From Stichopus chloronotus (Eukaryota > Echinodermata > Holothuroidea > Aspidochirotida > Stichopodidae): a stretch of DNA of 64,000 nucleotides. The notes under the pieces were generated by a model. It ran no database searches. It worked only from the letters and a program-made list of their open reading frames with translations, and was not told the DNA's origin. This document shows positions 11,341 to 21,761 of this stretch, one piece after another. The translations under genes and the position numbers were made by a program. The stretch spans positions 18,670,877 to 18,734,876 of the forward strand of contig CM037840.1 in NCBI GenBank assembly GCA_021234535.1. Direction: 5' to 3'. Numbering within the stretch: the first letter of the stretch is position 1; each line of letters begins with the position of its first letter.

Positions 11341-13672
11341 GTGTTAATTTGCTTCTGGTTCTTCAAATGCACAACTCTTCCTAAATTACATATGATTCTG
11401 TTTACTTGCTTGAAGTTACGAAAAAAACATCCAACATGTTGGCCATTTTAGACGACATCTTAGATTTTTCAAAGTGCGACAAATGGAATTCTTGAAGAAT
11501 TTTAGCAAACTGTTCTGAAACGTGTTCCCAGACCTTTCTGACAAAAGGGCCTTCTTACCAGCCAAGTCCATTTCATTAATTCCACTTGGACTAGAGGTGA
11601 CCTTAAACTAAGGAGCCGTAGCAAAGACTAGTCTGATTCTGCATACATGTAACTGCTACGTTTCCAGTATGTGTTGCCATTGCTTTCGGCAAATTTTCTT
11701 TGTCCACTGGGAAAATGTTTGTGTATCTTGCTCTCAACATTTTTTTAATTGCTTCGTATCACTATATTGTCATGTTTCATGAGTAACTGTTTCGCTGTTT
11801 GTAGCCGACTGGTGCACATTTGAAGTTTTGTAGTAACAGCTCACTACGTGGGGCTTATGCGTTAATGTAACAACGTAGACGTCAGGGGATGCACACAATA
11901 CAGGAGGGTGTTGGATAATGGCACTTGTCTTATTTATTGTGACTGTTTTTATAATTGCTTGCTTCTAAGATTACAATTCCTTAGAAATTATTTCCTGCAA
12001 CGTAATATTTCGAAATTCTGCAAAATTGAGAAATTCTATCAAAAAAGAAAGAAAAAAGAAAAACGGGAAACTGTACTTGCACGCTCATGGTTAATCAAAA
12101 GATTATGGCACGTTTCCTCCGCATCGATACAACAACATTATATGACGTAAAAAGTTTCTTATATTGCACCAGATTGTGAGGTTACCTGCTAACTGTACAT
12201 TTCTCAAAAAATCTGGAATTTCATTTGACTTTCTCATATTTCAGTGGTCACATTTAATGAATTCGAAAGGTGCCAAGTATTGCATTAAAATACATATAAG
12301 TTTACCCAGTAGGTGAGTCATTTTTCAAACGAGGAAACCTGAGGAAACCTCTTCTTTTACAGCCTTCTCACTATCTAGACCAATCATCACTCTTTTCATG
12401 CTTTCCACATCTGTCAAAATACTATTGTATGGTATCTTTTTCTTTTCAATGCGGCTATCAGTTTAAACAGTTCTCGGTGCAAGAACGAGGTCTGCTTTCT
12501 CATTCAATCATCAAGGCAATAAACAGATGTAATCGATGAAAGGAAAAATTGTTGGAAACTTTTTCTTAAACTATAATTTGTTGGGGAAAAAATGACTGCA
12601 ATAGATGCAAAAATATTGCACTTGATTTTGATTAATGTCACCGGCTAGTTGCACATTTCAGCAAAGGAAAAATATGCTATCGTTAGAGAGTAAAGACGGT
12701 TGAATTAACTTTTCAGAAAATTACTACAGCATAATTATTCTAGATAAGAGCAATCCAAACTATTACCATTTTCCATAGACTGATATTTTTCCAATTAATT
12801 GAGAAATTCCAGACATGAGAACCCTATTTCAAGGCTAGGTACAGGAAGTCCAGGACACCCGGGAAGTGACGTTTCCGACCATCTGAGGGGGTTTTAAAGC
12901 CAAAATTTTGGGGTACCCTCCGCATATATGGAATTGTAATTTAACATTACTTGTCACAAACAAAAATTGATTTTGTACATAACCTTTCTATGTAATTAAT
13001 GGTAGCTGTGACGAAATTTCTACGATTAAGTTCCCTCATTTCGTATATACACTTTTTATGTAAGTAATGATATTGTGACAATATTTTTACAACTTCAATA
13101 AACATGTTTAGACAGTTTTGCATAGTTGTGATTTTATTATACAGTTGCGTGTCATGTTTCAGGGTATTTTCTATCTCGGAGGAAACATGTTTAAAATATT
13201 ACTAGTACCATGTTTACAATATCGGTCAATGTAAGTGAAGTATTCATGATAGTCTGATACCATTTCGAAAAATTGTCAACTTCATTCAGTGTGATATTGG
13301 TTGGAGCACCATTCCATACAGGTAGCCCCGTGCAGACCTTAGTGTAAGTACAGTAATCTGGTTGTTTAGAATAGATAACCTTAGTATATATGTATCGACA
13401 TGACATTGTAGAAACATTCCTGAAAATGTTCAGGAACGAAGATTTGAATGACGTTATGCAAACATAATTTATGAAAATACAATATTATGAAAATGTCATA
13501 ACAATGTAAATGTAATCATGTGTAGCTTTGCTGATCTGAAAGGAGTGAAATTTGATTAGGATTAGTGACAAAAAAATGAAATGTAATTTCACAGAATACT
13601 ATGCAGAAAGTTTACCGAGTTTGCATCAACCGCTTTATCTTTTATTAACATTTTAACAATGTTTCTCCGACA
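11341..13672. other. no recognisable gene
   Basis: AT-rich sequence with only short, low-complexity open frames. It holds one diverged repeat fragment at 12841-12925, listed separately. Confidence 0.5.
12841..12925 (+). repeat. fragment related to the interior of the 42.49-kb hAT MITE
   Basis: The block gggaagtgacgtttccgacc followed by atctgaggggg and a run of A/T then ctccgc matches, with substitutions, the block at 42700-42790 (ggaaaatgccatttccgact, gtctgagggg, ctccgcgcc) and a third copy at 19944-20055. Terminal inverted repeats were not found here. Confidence 0.5.
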
Positions 13673-14022
13673 TTAAAAAGGGCGTTTGTTTTACAGGAAA
13701 CATCCATACTTTTGAAACCAATGTTTGTTGACATAGAATGATAGATTATTCAAAATAAGGGAGGATAGTGGCCTTCTTTTCAAGAAATGAGCTTTTCACC
13801 GATAGAAATTCAGTTATTTGTTGCTCAACACTAATTTGTTCACCCAAACTTTTCAAAATTCAAAATGATGCATCTTCCGTTACTCATCACATGTATAATG
13901 TTTTGAGGAGATGAAACTTTGGCAGATGTTTATTGATAAAAATGGAGAAGGTTTAACAATGATTAAAGCTATTTCTTTTGTATGTCATGTTGGTGTATTC
14001 TAAACACCCTATTTCCCTTTAA
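13673..14022 (+). mobile_element. TTAA-flanked MITE, copy 2
   Basis: A 350-bp non-coding element bounded by TTAA at 13673-13676 and 14019-14022. The left end reads AAAGGGCGTTTG and the right end CACCCTATTTCCCTT, which are imperfect inverted repeats of each other. It aligns along its length with the element at 46398-46765 (same strand) and with the reverse of 8967-9315. Shared landmarks include gaatgatagattatt, acttttcaaaattca-like sequence, and ggcagatgtttattgat. Confidence 0.8.
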
Positions 14023-14080
14023 ATAAAACGTTTACAGTACTGGAAAATGCTATCAGAAGATCTGTAAACTGAGAGAAAAT

Positions 14081-14153
14081 ATGGCAATAATGTTTAAAGA
14101 TGTTAGAGTTCCTTTTGAGACCGCTGTTCGAGCTGATGATTTTAAGAGCAAAT
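14081..14153 (+). CDS. possible first coding exon
   Basis: An ATG in good context (A at -3, G at +4) opens 24 codons (MAIMFKDVRVPFETAVRADD at the start) and meets a strong donor AAAT|gtaagt, leaving phase 1. The peptide is balanced in charge. It starts 59 bases after a MITE. No downstream exon was found that joins in phase, so it may be chance. Confidence 0.2.
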
Positions 14154-16343
14154 GTAAGTTATTGAAAACAAAAGTCCAGTGAAAACGATAACGAAAAACC
14201 TCTTTAAATTATTTAACAAATGTGTAAAGTTTTAAAAACATTATGTTATTCCCAGGAAGTTTCCAATATTTTAATTACATTTACATTAAGTTCAATGAGA
14301 TACAGACAGTAAACCAACATGTTGTAAAGTTTTATTCTTATTTCACTTCTTACGCCTTTTTGTGTCGCCTTCAGGAATTTTTTCTAAGACGTTAGCAAAA
14401 CATTTGCATAAAATGTTACGAAGACAACAAATAACACTTGTAAAACATTTTAAGGTAAACTCGTAATATTTAAGAATCATTTTTGAACGATACAGTATTT
14501 GCTCGGCAACTGAAGGCTATGCAGTGTTGTTTTCCATTGTAGATTTCTGAGCATAAAGCTTGCACAATTAAGCGAAGAAAAAGCAGTCTATATCCCTGTT
14601 TGAAAATTACCTATTAGCAGGTGATGATATTTTAAAACGTTTTAACTTTTTTTTTCTGGATTGGAGATGCTATTTCTATTTCAGAATGCTTTTTATTTTT
14701 CATTAGGGTTTTATTATAATTTGAATAACCACGAGTATTAATAAATTAATAAATAAATTATAAATTTACGACGAGTATTTATAGAAATTATGTTTATATC
14801 AATGTCTGATCAAAAATTACTTTATAATGGCAGAGACTATCGTATCTTGAAAACTCTTGAATCACAATGTGAGAGACATAGGTAACACATTTACACAGGC
14901 ATATGCGCAATGAATAAAGTAAAGAAAACGCCATACAGCTGGAATTAATTCAGTTCAAAAAAATACAGAAAATAACTACGGGCTATAGGCATCGAAAAAG
15001 TCGCCAATGTGCTCTTTGTATGTTCAGTTAGAGAGAAAGTGATAAAAAGGCTGGAATACTGACGATTGCGTGAAAAGGTTAGTCAAAAGATTCTGATAAG
15101 GAACTAGTATCTGAACTAATCCTGGATATTTATCAACTAAAAAATCAATTGAATTTTTGCAGAGTATCTCTCGAAGTTACAAATCGCATGGTAAGTTTGA
15201 AATCCTTTTTCAACACTTGGCACTTCCACACATGATCTGACGATGAGGAAACCAGAATGCATTCAACATCGTAAACAAGGTAACACATTGCAAATAATGA
15301 CTTGAGAGTTGTTCTAATATCCTGTAACTTGTACAACTTATGTGGAATGTTATACACTTTATTGACTTCAGTACGTATAACTTACCGTTAAGGTGATACT
15401 ATTCCAGTTGAACAAAAATCAATGTCGTTATAACATCCACGAAATGTGGAAGAAGTCGCCAACCTTTACGCTATTACACAAAAGGGAAATACCTTATGAC
15501 TGAAGATGGAATCACAGCTACACCAGCATTGCGCTGAAAGAATCACGTGATCGTCTGCTAACAAATTGACATTTCGTATGGTTCATGGATAGCTCATCCA
15601 AAGCACCATACGAAGAGCTCTTCCTTTAAGAACCGAATGCATTTTATCACCAATCATATTACAAACTAAATAGTATATCGATACTTCAAACGTGTTTACT
15701 CTCTTGTATCAGAAGTTCAAAATACCATTGTATGTTTATGCTTATAATATATTATAATACTGTTGCAGCATGGATTTCGGAATATTTTTAACATATTCAT
15801 AGTCTGTTCTCTTTTCCATTTGTTTTTGTATATTGATTTAGCTTTGTTTCTTTCTTATTCATGGGTGATTACCTCGACAAGCTTTTTGTTATCACCCCTC
15901 AGTCTCTTTAACTACATATTCCATTGTAATTATTTCTTTTTAACTATTCACAAAGACTGAAGTAACAGTTACAGTTACGATTTCTACTCCAAACTACATA
16001 GATATAAAGCGGAGTTCTTTTACCTTAGCCCGGGAACTTAAACCTAGCCAACACGTCCGACTTGACATACATTTTGATTTTGTCGGTTTGATTGGGCTTA
16101 ATTGGCCTACAGTTGAAATAAGTGTTAGAATTAAGAGGGCGACAATCTCACAGTTTCTCAATGAGTTTTGAAAAAAAAAAAATCCTTGTTATTATTACGT
16201 ATGGTTTATGGTTATGAGAGTATGTCGCAACTTTTTTTGGCTAGCCACTAACACTCCTTTCATTCATGAGAAGGAAGATATGAACGGTTCCAATGTGTCC
16301 TTTTGTTCTTTGGGTGTTCACATGGTTCCTCATCAATATCCTG
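14154..16343. other. no recognisable gene
   Basis: AT-rich; short open frames only. The hydrophobic frame at 15763-15960 is rich in F, L, S and Y, as expected from T-rich DNA, and has no supporting signal. Confidence 0.45.
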
Positions 16344-16595
16344 CTATTCTTCAGTTGGGCCCGATGTATTACATTCGAAGTCACAAGTAAAATATGGATT
16401 TAAACTTGGATCTTCGTCAACTGTATTTGGGTGTTTTTTGTTGTCCGTTATATGCCTTTCGTTTACTGCCTTCACTGAGGTTATTACAATTAATATAGCA
16501 TTGATATCCGCTGACTGTGTCTCACCGAATTCTCTTGACAATTCCACCGAAACATTCTTAACGATCAGTTGTTTGTTTGTTTTTTTTTTTGCCTT
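16344..16595 (-). CDS. open frame with acidic C-terminus, possible terminal exon
   Basis: On the minus strand about 83 codons are open, ending at a TAG (16344-16346). The C-terminal part (NTVDEDPSLNPYFTCDFE) is acidic and protein-like, whereas the overlapping plus-strand frame is hydrophobic and low complexity. Candidate acceptors such as gttaag exist, but none is strong. I recognise no domain. Confidence 0.2.
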   Translation of the reverse strand, partial: KAKKKTNKQLIVKNVSVELSREFGETQSADINAILIVITSVKAVNERHITDNKKHPNTVDEDPSLNPYFTCDFECNTSGPTEE

Positions 16596-17123
16596 TCACT
16601 TTATACATATCCTCTCTCTTACGAGTCTTAAAAGGGTTTTAACACGCTGATCATGTGCTCTCTGTATAAAAATGGAACTGGTGGGCCTACGTGGTAACTT
16701 TTGTAGCAGTTTAATCACCTAGACTAGCAAAGTCTAATGAAAAGGAATGTAATATTTTTTTTTTACTCTGCATATTGAAAAACAACTATTAAAACTACAT
16801 TAAAGTGAGTCTTTTGGTATTTCTTCCTTCTCTCAAAGTCTTCACATTCTTTGACAAAACACTGACCAAACGAGCAGACGAAATTTCAATTTATACAACT
16901 TATTTTAAGGTCTTAGTGCAAAAATGACCTGCCGAACACGTCGAAAATTTGGAAGCTTTTGAACTTTCCTTGCTTATTCTTGCAAACTGGTCCTGATAGT
17001 GCAAAGGAAAACATTTAAAATTGCTACACAGGCAGCCCACATTTCGTCAGAAAAAACACAATTTTACGTTCTGTTAACCATTACTCTTGCCCTTTATGCA
17101 CAATGACATTTACGCTTTGATTG

Positions 17124-17147
17124 AAAGAGGACCTTGTGGTCCTCTTT
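17124..17147. repeat. short hairpin
   Basis: aaagaggacc and ggtcctcttt form a perfect 10-bp stem around ttgt. It lies 50 bases before an 18-base G run (17200-17217) and a short GT repeat. Confidence 0.6.
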
Positions 17148-17199
17148 TGTAGGAAGTTATCGTAACGTGGTATTTACACAAGTAACCGGCTCCGGAATA

Positions 17200-17233
17200 G
17201 GGGGGGGGGGGGGGGGGAAGTGGTGTGTGTGTG
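17200..17233 (+). repeat. G18 run followed by GT repeat
   Basis: Eighteen consecutive G residues followed by a short gtgtgtgtgt tract. Similar G or C runs of about ten or more recur through the window (near 19213, 19648, 23289, 37098, 42812, 46037, 46227, 48381, 50820, 52434 and 63497). Confidence 0.8.
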
Positions 17234-17332
17234 TGGGAAAAGGTTGCTTTTTTCGACTAAGTTGACTTGTGACCTTTGATCACATTTCGCACCTCTTGAT
17301 GAATTACTTGGGAAAATCAAACGCTCTTAAAT

Positions 17333-17945
17333 GGATAGTCCAGCCACAAATATAGCTTCGATATTTTGAACAGTAAGTAAATCCGACTATTGCAGTGAAA
17401 CGTCCACTCAATTCCCATGTGTGGTTCCCGAGATATGAGCAGTTGAAGTTGCCACATTTGTAACCAAAAGTTAACTTGAAGCAAGCAAGAATGATGTCAT
17501 CTCCACACATTGATGAAGCATTTTATGTTTGTTTGTTTTTCTTACAAAACATTCCACCTAAATTTAAAACATCAGTATCTAGCGCTATCATAATGTGAAT
17601 GTATGAGGGCTGTTACAGTTTTGTTATCTTCACATAGCAAGTACTTACTCTGACTCCCTTTTGATTTCAAGGTCAAAATAATAAAGTCACTTTTGAAGAA
17701 AACAAAAGACTCTGTATCAATGTTAGGAGATGATGTCACTTCTCGTTGCTGTAAGGTCACATTTGGTCGTGATGGGGGTAACTTGATATTGATAATATCT
17801 TCAGAACCACACATGGGAACTGAATGGAAGTTTCACCAGACGGGTTAGATGAGCTTTTTAAAGTTTTAAAAAGATATCAAAACTTACAATATATGAACAT
17901 TTTTAAACATATCAAAACTAAAGTAACTTTGTGGCTGGACTATCC
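17333..17945. mobile_element. 613-bp element with 18-bp terminal inverted repeats
   Basis: GGATAGTCCAGCCACAAA at 17333-17350 is the exact reverse complement of 17928-17945. The interior has open frames on the minus strand (17304-17510 and 17572-17814) but no transposase motif that I recognise. I see no clear target-site duplication. Most likely a non-autonomous DNA transposon. Confidence 0.6.
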
Positions 17946-18574
17946 TTTTCACGATGGTGTCATCAAAATATTATTTTTTAGCACAATTCAATTTTATTAG
18001 AAAGTTGTAGGGTTGTTTTTTAATTACAATCTTAACATTTTTATTGAATTAATGTCACTTTTTAATATACATCTTTGTTACATTTATGAATGGTTGGGGC
18101 GTGTAGAGGGATTGGGTTTTTTTATATCAATTTGTTATATATGTAAATAAGTTATAGGTATGCTAAGTGGAGCGATATCAGGGGTTTTTTTTTCAGTTCT
18201 TGACTTCTCAGACATCCGTCTGATTGTTTTCAGTTTTTTTTTTAATTGAGAAGCAAGCTGCTTTGAAAATTTCCTCATTTATATGAAGTCACCCAAGAAA
18301 CTATATAAAAGTGAAAAACTGGTACAAAATGGGTGGATTCGTCGGATGATACGCGGGTAAGTTCGTCGTTGGTAGTATCCAAACCAGGAAAGTTTTGTGA
18401 TATTCACATAGCTCCGAGCTTATCTGTCTCCGTGTAACAGAATGGCAATATAACGAAGGTGAGGAGGGAAGAGAATGGACTGACGGTAGGGAAGCCTCAG
18501 AGCCGCGTGGCAAAGGTTAGGTGGCTCTCATGCTACAGGTGAAGAAGGTGCTGCTGCTCTGATGACTTCCTTGA

Positions 18575-19124
18575 TGGATATGCACATCCGTAAAGGAAAC
18601 TCTGGGGGTTATGGGTCGTGGGATTGTGGGGGAGGGGTTGAGTCTCAGTTATAATCTTAAGCCAAAGGAAAAGGAAAATATCTTTCGAAGCTTGAATTTG
18701 TGGCAAAATGAACAGCTGGAGACGGGGTGACGGAGATTAACCGTTTTTGAAGTGGCAGTAGTGCTATTTGGTTGTAATTGCGTGTCCTTGCTTAAACTTG
18801 CAGGAGGGTTGCCTTCATTATAGGGTGAGGATAGTCTTGCCCTGGAGGAGTTGCTATTTGGACAGTTTGTCCCCCATCGAAGAGTCGTAAAGAAACATTG
18901 GGGGCTGAATAGCAACCGAGTTTCAGGGATAATTCTTGATGGTACTGAGGGACTTGCGGGTAACCGAGCAGCCATGAATAACAAGAGTGAAATATATATA
19001 GGTACATCTAAATTGGGCTAAGGACGCTCTCGCTATCACAGCGATTCATGCTGAGAGCCTATTCACCACACGCAGTAAGGTGGAGGGTCTGATGTCTGGA
19101 TTGGCATCGTGTGATCCACTATGA
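18575..19124 (+). pseudogene. decayed coding-like sequence, family unknown
   Basis: One plus-strand frame from 18575 to 19021 reads as protein for 149 codons, interrupted only by TGA at 18728 and TAG at 18821. Recognisable stretches include NLKPKEKENIFRSLNLWQ and LALEELLFGQFVPHRR. At 19014 the coding-like signal moves to another frame (WAKDALAITAIHAESLF, TTRSKVEGLMSGLAS) and stops at 19122. The region is more GC-rich than its surroundings. This pattern fits an old mobile-element or gene remnant with two nonsense mutations and a frameshift. Minus-strand frames of 71 and 111 codons overlap it, so the strand is not certain. I cannot name the family. Confidence 0.35.
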
Positions 19125-19212
19125 GACCAAGTGCTGTGAGTTTGTGAGGAACCCATATACTCCAAAAGGCAGAGGAAGTCTAAGAACCAAGGACTGATAG
19201 ATCTCTCGCTCG

Positions 19213-19226
19213 GGGGGGGGGGGGGG
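19213..19226 (+). repeat. poly-G run
   Basis: An uninterrupted G run followed by a purine-rich gaggga tract, within a GC-richer block. Confidence 0.7.
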
Positions 19227-19943
19227 AGGGAGAGAGGGGACTCTGGCTTTACCCATGATCTGATAGTGTAGACAGGGAAATGGGAAGGAGTCCATGCCGT
19301 GCCAGCTCAATGATAGGGCATCATTCCTATAGGCATGGCTGCATAACACATTTGGGTAGGAATTTGCTGGGTACGGAAAAGGGAGATCAGGATTTGGCAA
19401 AGGGACGGAAACAGGAGGCGGCAGGTGTCGTTCAACAGATACCATTTGTTGGGGTTTACCGTCCCATTGAAAGGATTTCTTCTACCAGAAGTTGTAAGTG
19501 TCCCCTTGACGCATGTATATATTCTTCTTTCAAGACTGGGTACATGCAGAAGATGCACCCTAGAACACTCAAGTAACGCCGTTTTGACTATCTGGTAGGC
19601 AAAGGGATAAACTTGCTTGTACGCTATGCGGTAACTCTTTGTGGTCCCCCCCCCCCCCCCGATAACGTTTTAATTCTGCTCAGTAATGAGTAACAAGCAA
19701 CTTTGGGCAAAAATCCCTCCCCTAGAAGGACAAAAAAATCAGTAGTTTGTATGCCTAAATGCCCGCCCCAAATATTTGCAAAGTACTCAAAGAAAATGAA
19801 AGCGAATGCATAATTCATTTTGATTCTTGTATCACGTCAAACCCCATCTGATATGTATTACGTACCGTACCATTTTTACTGACTTTAATTTTTCATGAAT
19901 TTAGAAATTACAGATGTGATATCCCTATTATAAGGCTTGGTAT

Positions 19944-20055
19944 ATGCAGCTTAAGACTGCCGGGAAATGCCATTTCCGGCTATCTGGTGGGTTTGAAAAA
20001 TCCAAATTTTCTTTTTCGCTCTTCTCTAACTAATGGTGGTCCTCCGCGCAAACAG
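19944..20055 (+). repeat. fragment related to the interior of the 42.49-kb hAT MITE
   Basis: Contains gggaaatgccatttccggct, atctggtggg and cctccgcgc in the same order as the blocks at 42700-42790 and 12841-12925. No terminal inverted repeats were seen around it. Confidence 0.5.
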
Positions 20056-21612
20056 TCCTGTCACACATGATCTAACTCAGGCCAGCTTCCGTATTAGATT
20101 AGAAAACCCTGAACAGGCACTTCTTCCACCCCTCCCCCACATTGTCCTTCCATAGACGTTTGACAATATATGTCTTCAATCACTAGACACTGTGATCGGC
20201 ATCCACCTGTCAAACTTCAAAGTTATCATTTCAAAATATGCAATGTCCGACCAGTTTTGTCCTATCAATACCATTCGAAGGTACAGAAATCCTTCATTAC
20301 AAAGCAAAAACTCTAAAACCTCAGAGCTTCCGTGGGTTTTTCTTCTGGTCGCGTTAATGGCATTACTCTAGACCCCGGATGGAAATCTATTAGACCTGTA
20401 CAATATACCCAACGCTATCACAAAGTGCAGGGGGTAGACCCCTCATAGGTCAGCTTTCATTCAAACGTTTTAAACCCTCCGTCCGCCGCACATTTTAAGT
20501 TCTATTCACCCCGTCCCTCCTTTGTTGCTATAGGCAGAAAGGTTACATTTATATTTAATGGGCGTGTAACTCTCAATGCTCTGCACACAGCCAAATGAAG
20601 ATAAACAAAATGGCTAGTCAAATGTATCAAGTCAGAGACGACAAGTATCGAAACAAGTATCGAACCGCAATAACGCACTTTAATAGAAGCAATAGGCGAA
20701 CATAATCGCATAATATGTTTGCTTCGTTCAGGGGTTATTTAGCACTTAACGTTTTCATATTATTGATCAAATGCAAATGATTAGTAATTCTATTGTTCTT
20801 ACATTTCTCTTCACTGTTGATGGGTTTGAGAAATGTCACTGAAAGGATTCTTTTCGTCCCTAGATGGTACTGGTTTTATCATTGTATTGTGAGTTGAGAT
20901 ATTGGCTATATCTGCTACTGCAGTAGAATACAATTATTTGTAGCATGCTTAACTTTGTCATAAAATATGAATCATTACTTTTAAATATAATCATATAAAT
21001 AACGTGAGCAATCATGTCACAACTTTACAGTGGTCGGTGTTTTGTACCTAGTTGACACTTGATTGAAATAGAATAATGTGTTATATGTACAATGCCCGCT
21101 GATGTTTTCAATACTGGTTTTATCGCAGGCAGAAAAAAAGTAAGAAAAGTATTCACATTGTTCTGAGACGGAGTGCATGTGCTTCATATTCTGCAGAGAC
21201 CCATATATTGCATTAGCGTACTCGTGGGGTTTTGAGTTTACCATGTGACCGTTACGTTATTCTTTTCCCTTTTTTGTCCTAAATTTGTAATCTTTTTTAT
21301 GTAGGAATACGATCTTATGTTTACATTTATCGATGTCTGGGTGTTTTCGATTTTGAAACATCTTCCTCCTAAAGATCGGAACCAGCCCTCTCGAGCAATG
21401 AGATTCAAATTTATTCAGCACTGTTTAGTATTGTAGCTGGAGCAGACTTCATCTTATATACAGTTGAGTGACTGTTCTGATTCTCCAAAAGTAAATAAAG
21501 CAGTAAAGCAAGTGATGTTTATTGCCAAGCTGATTACGTGTGTGGTAGGTGCGCCATATTGTTCTCATTTCGTCACGGGTCAGCACATTTTCTTTTAAAA
21601 CACTGCAAAATA

Positions 21613-21732
21613 ATGGATCGACACAAATTGTGTATTGTGTCTATGTTACTCTGTATGAACTTAAACTGTGTAATAGTTTGTGGTGATGTTTTTGACTGTG
21701 TGTGTAAGAGATCACATTCGAGCACTGAATAA
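21613..21732 (+). CDS. possible small secreted Cys-rich peptide
   Basis: A 39-codon frame starts at an ATG with A at -3 and G at +4. It begins with a hydrophobic, signal-peptide-like stretch (KLCIVSMLLCMNLNCVIVCG) and then a short polar tail with DVFDCVCKRSHSS before TAA. An AATAAA lies 24 bases after the stop. The frame is open upstream as well, so the start is uncertain. It could be a small secreted peptide, a terminal exon, or chance. No homologue is recognised. Confidence 0.2.
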   Translation: MDRHKLCIVSMLLCMNLNCVIVCGDVFDCVCKRSHSSTE

Positions 21733-21755
21733 GACTTGTGAATTGAATACATGAC

Positions 21756-21761
21756 AATAAA
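21756..21761 (+). terminator. AATAAA poly(A)-like signal
   Basis: Canonical hexamer 24 bases after the stop of the 39-codon frame at 21613-21732. The motif is common by chance in AT-rich DNA. Confidence 0.25.
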
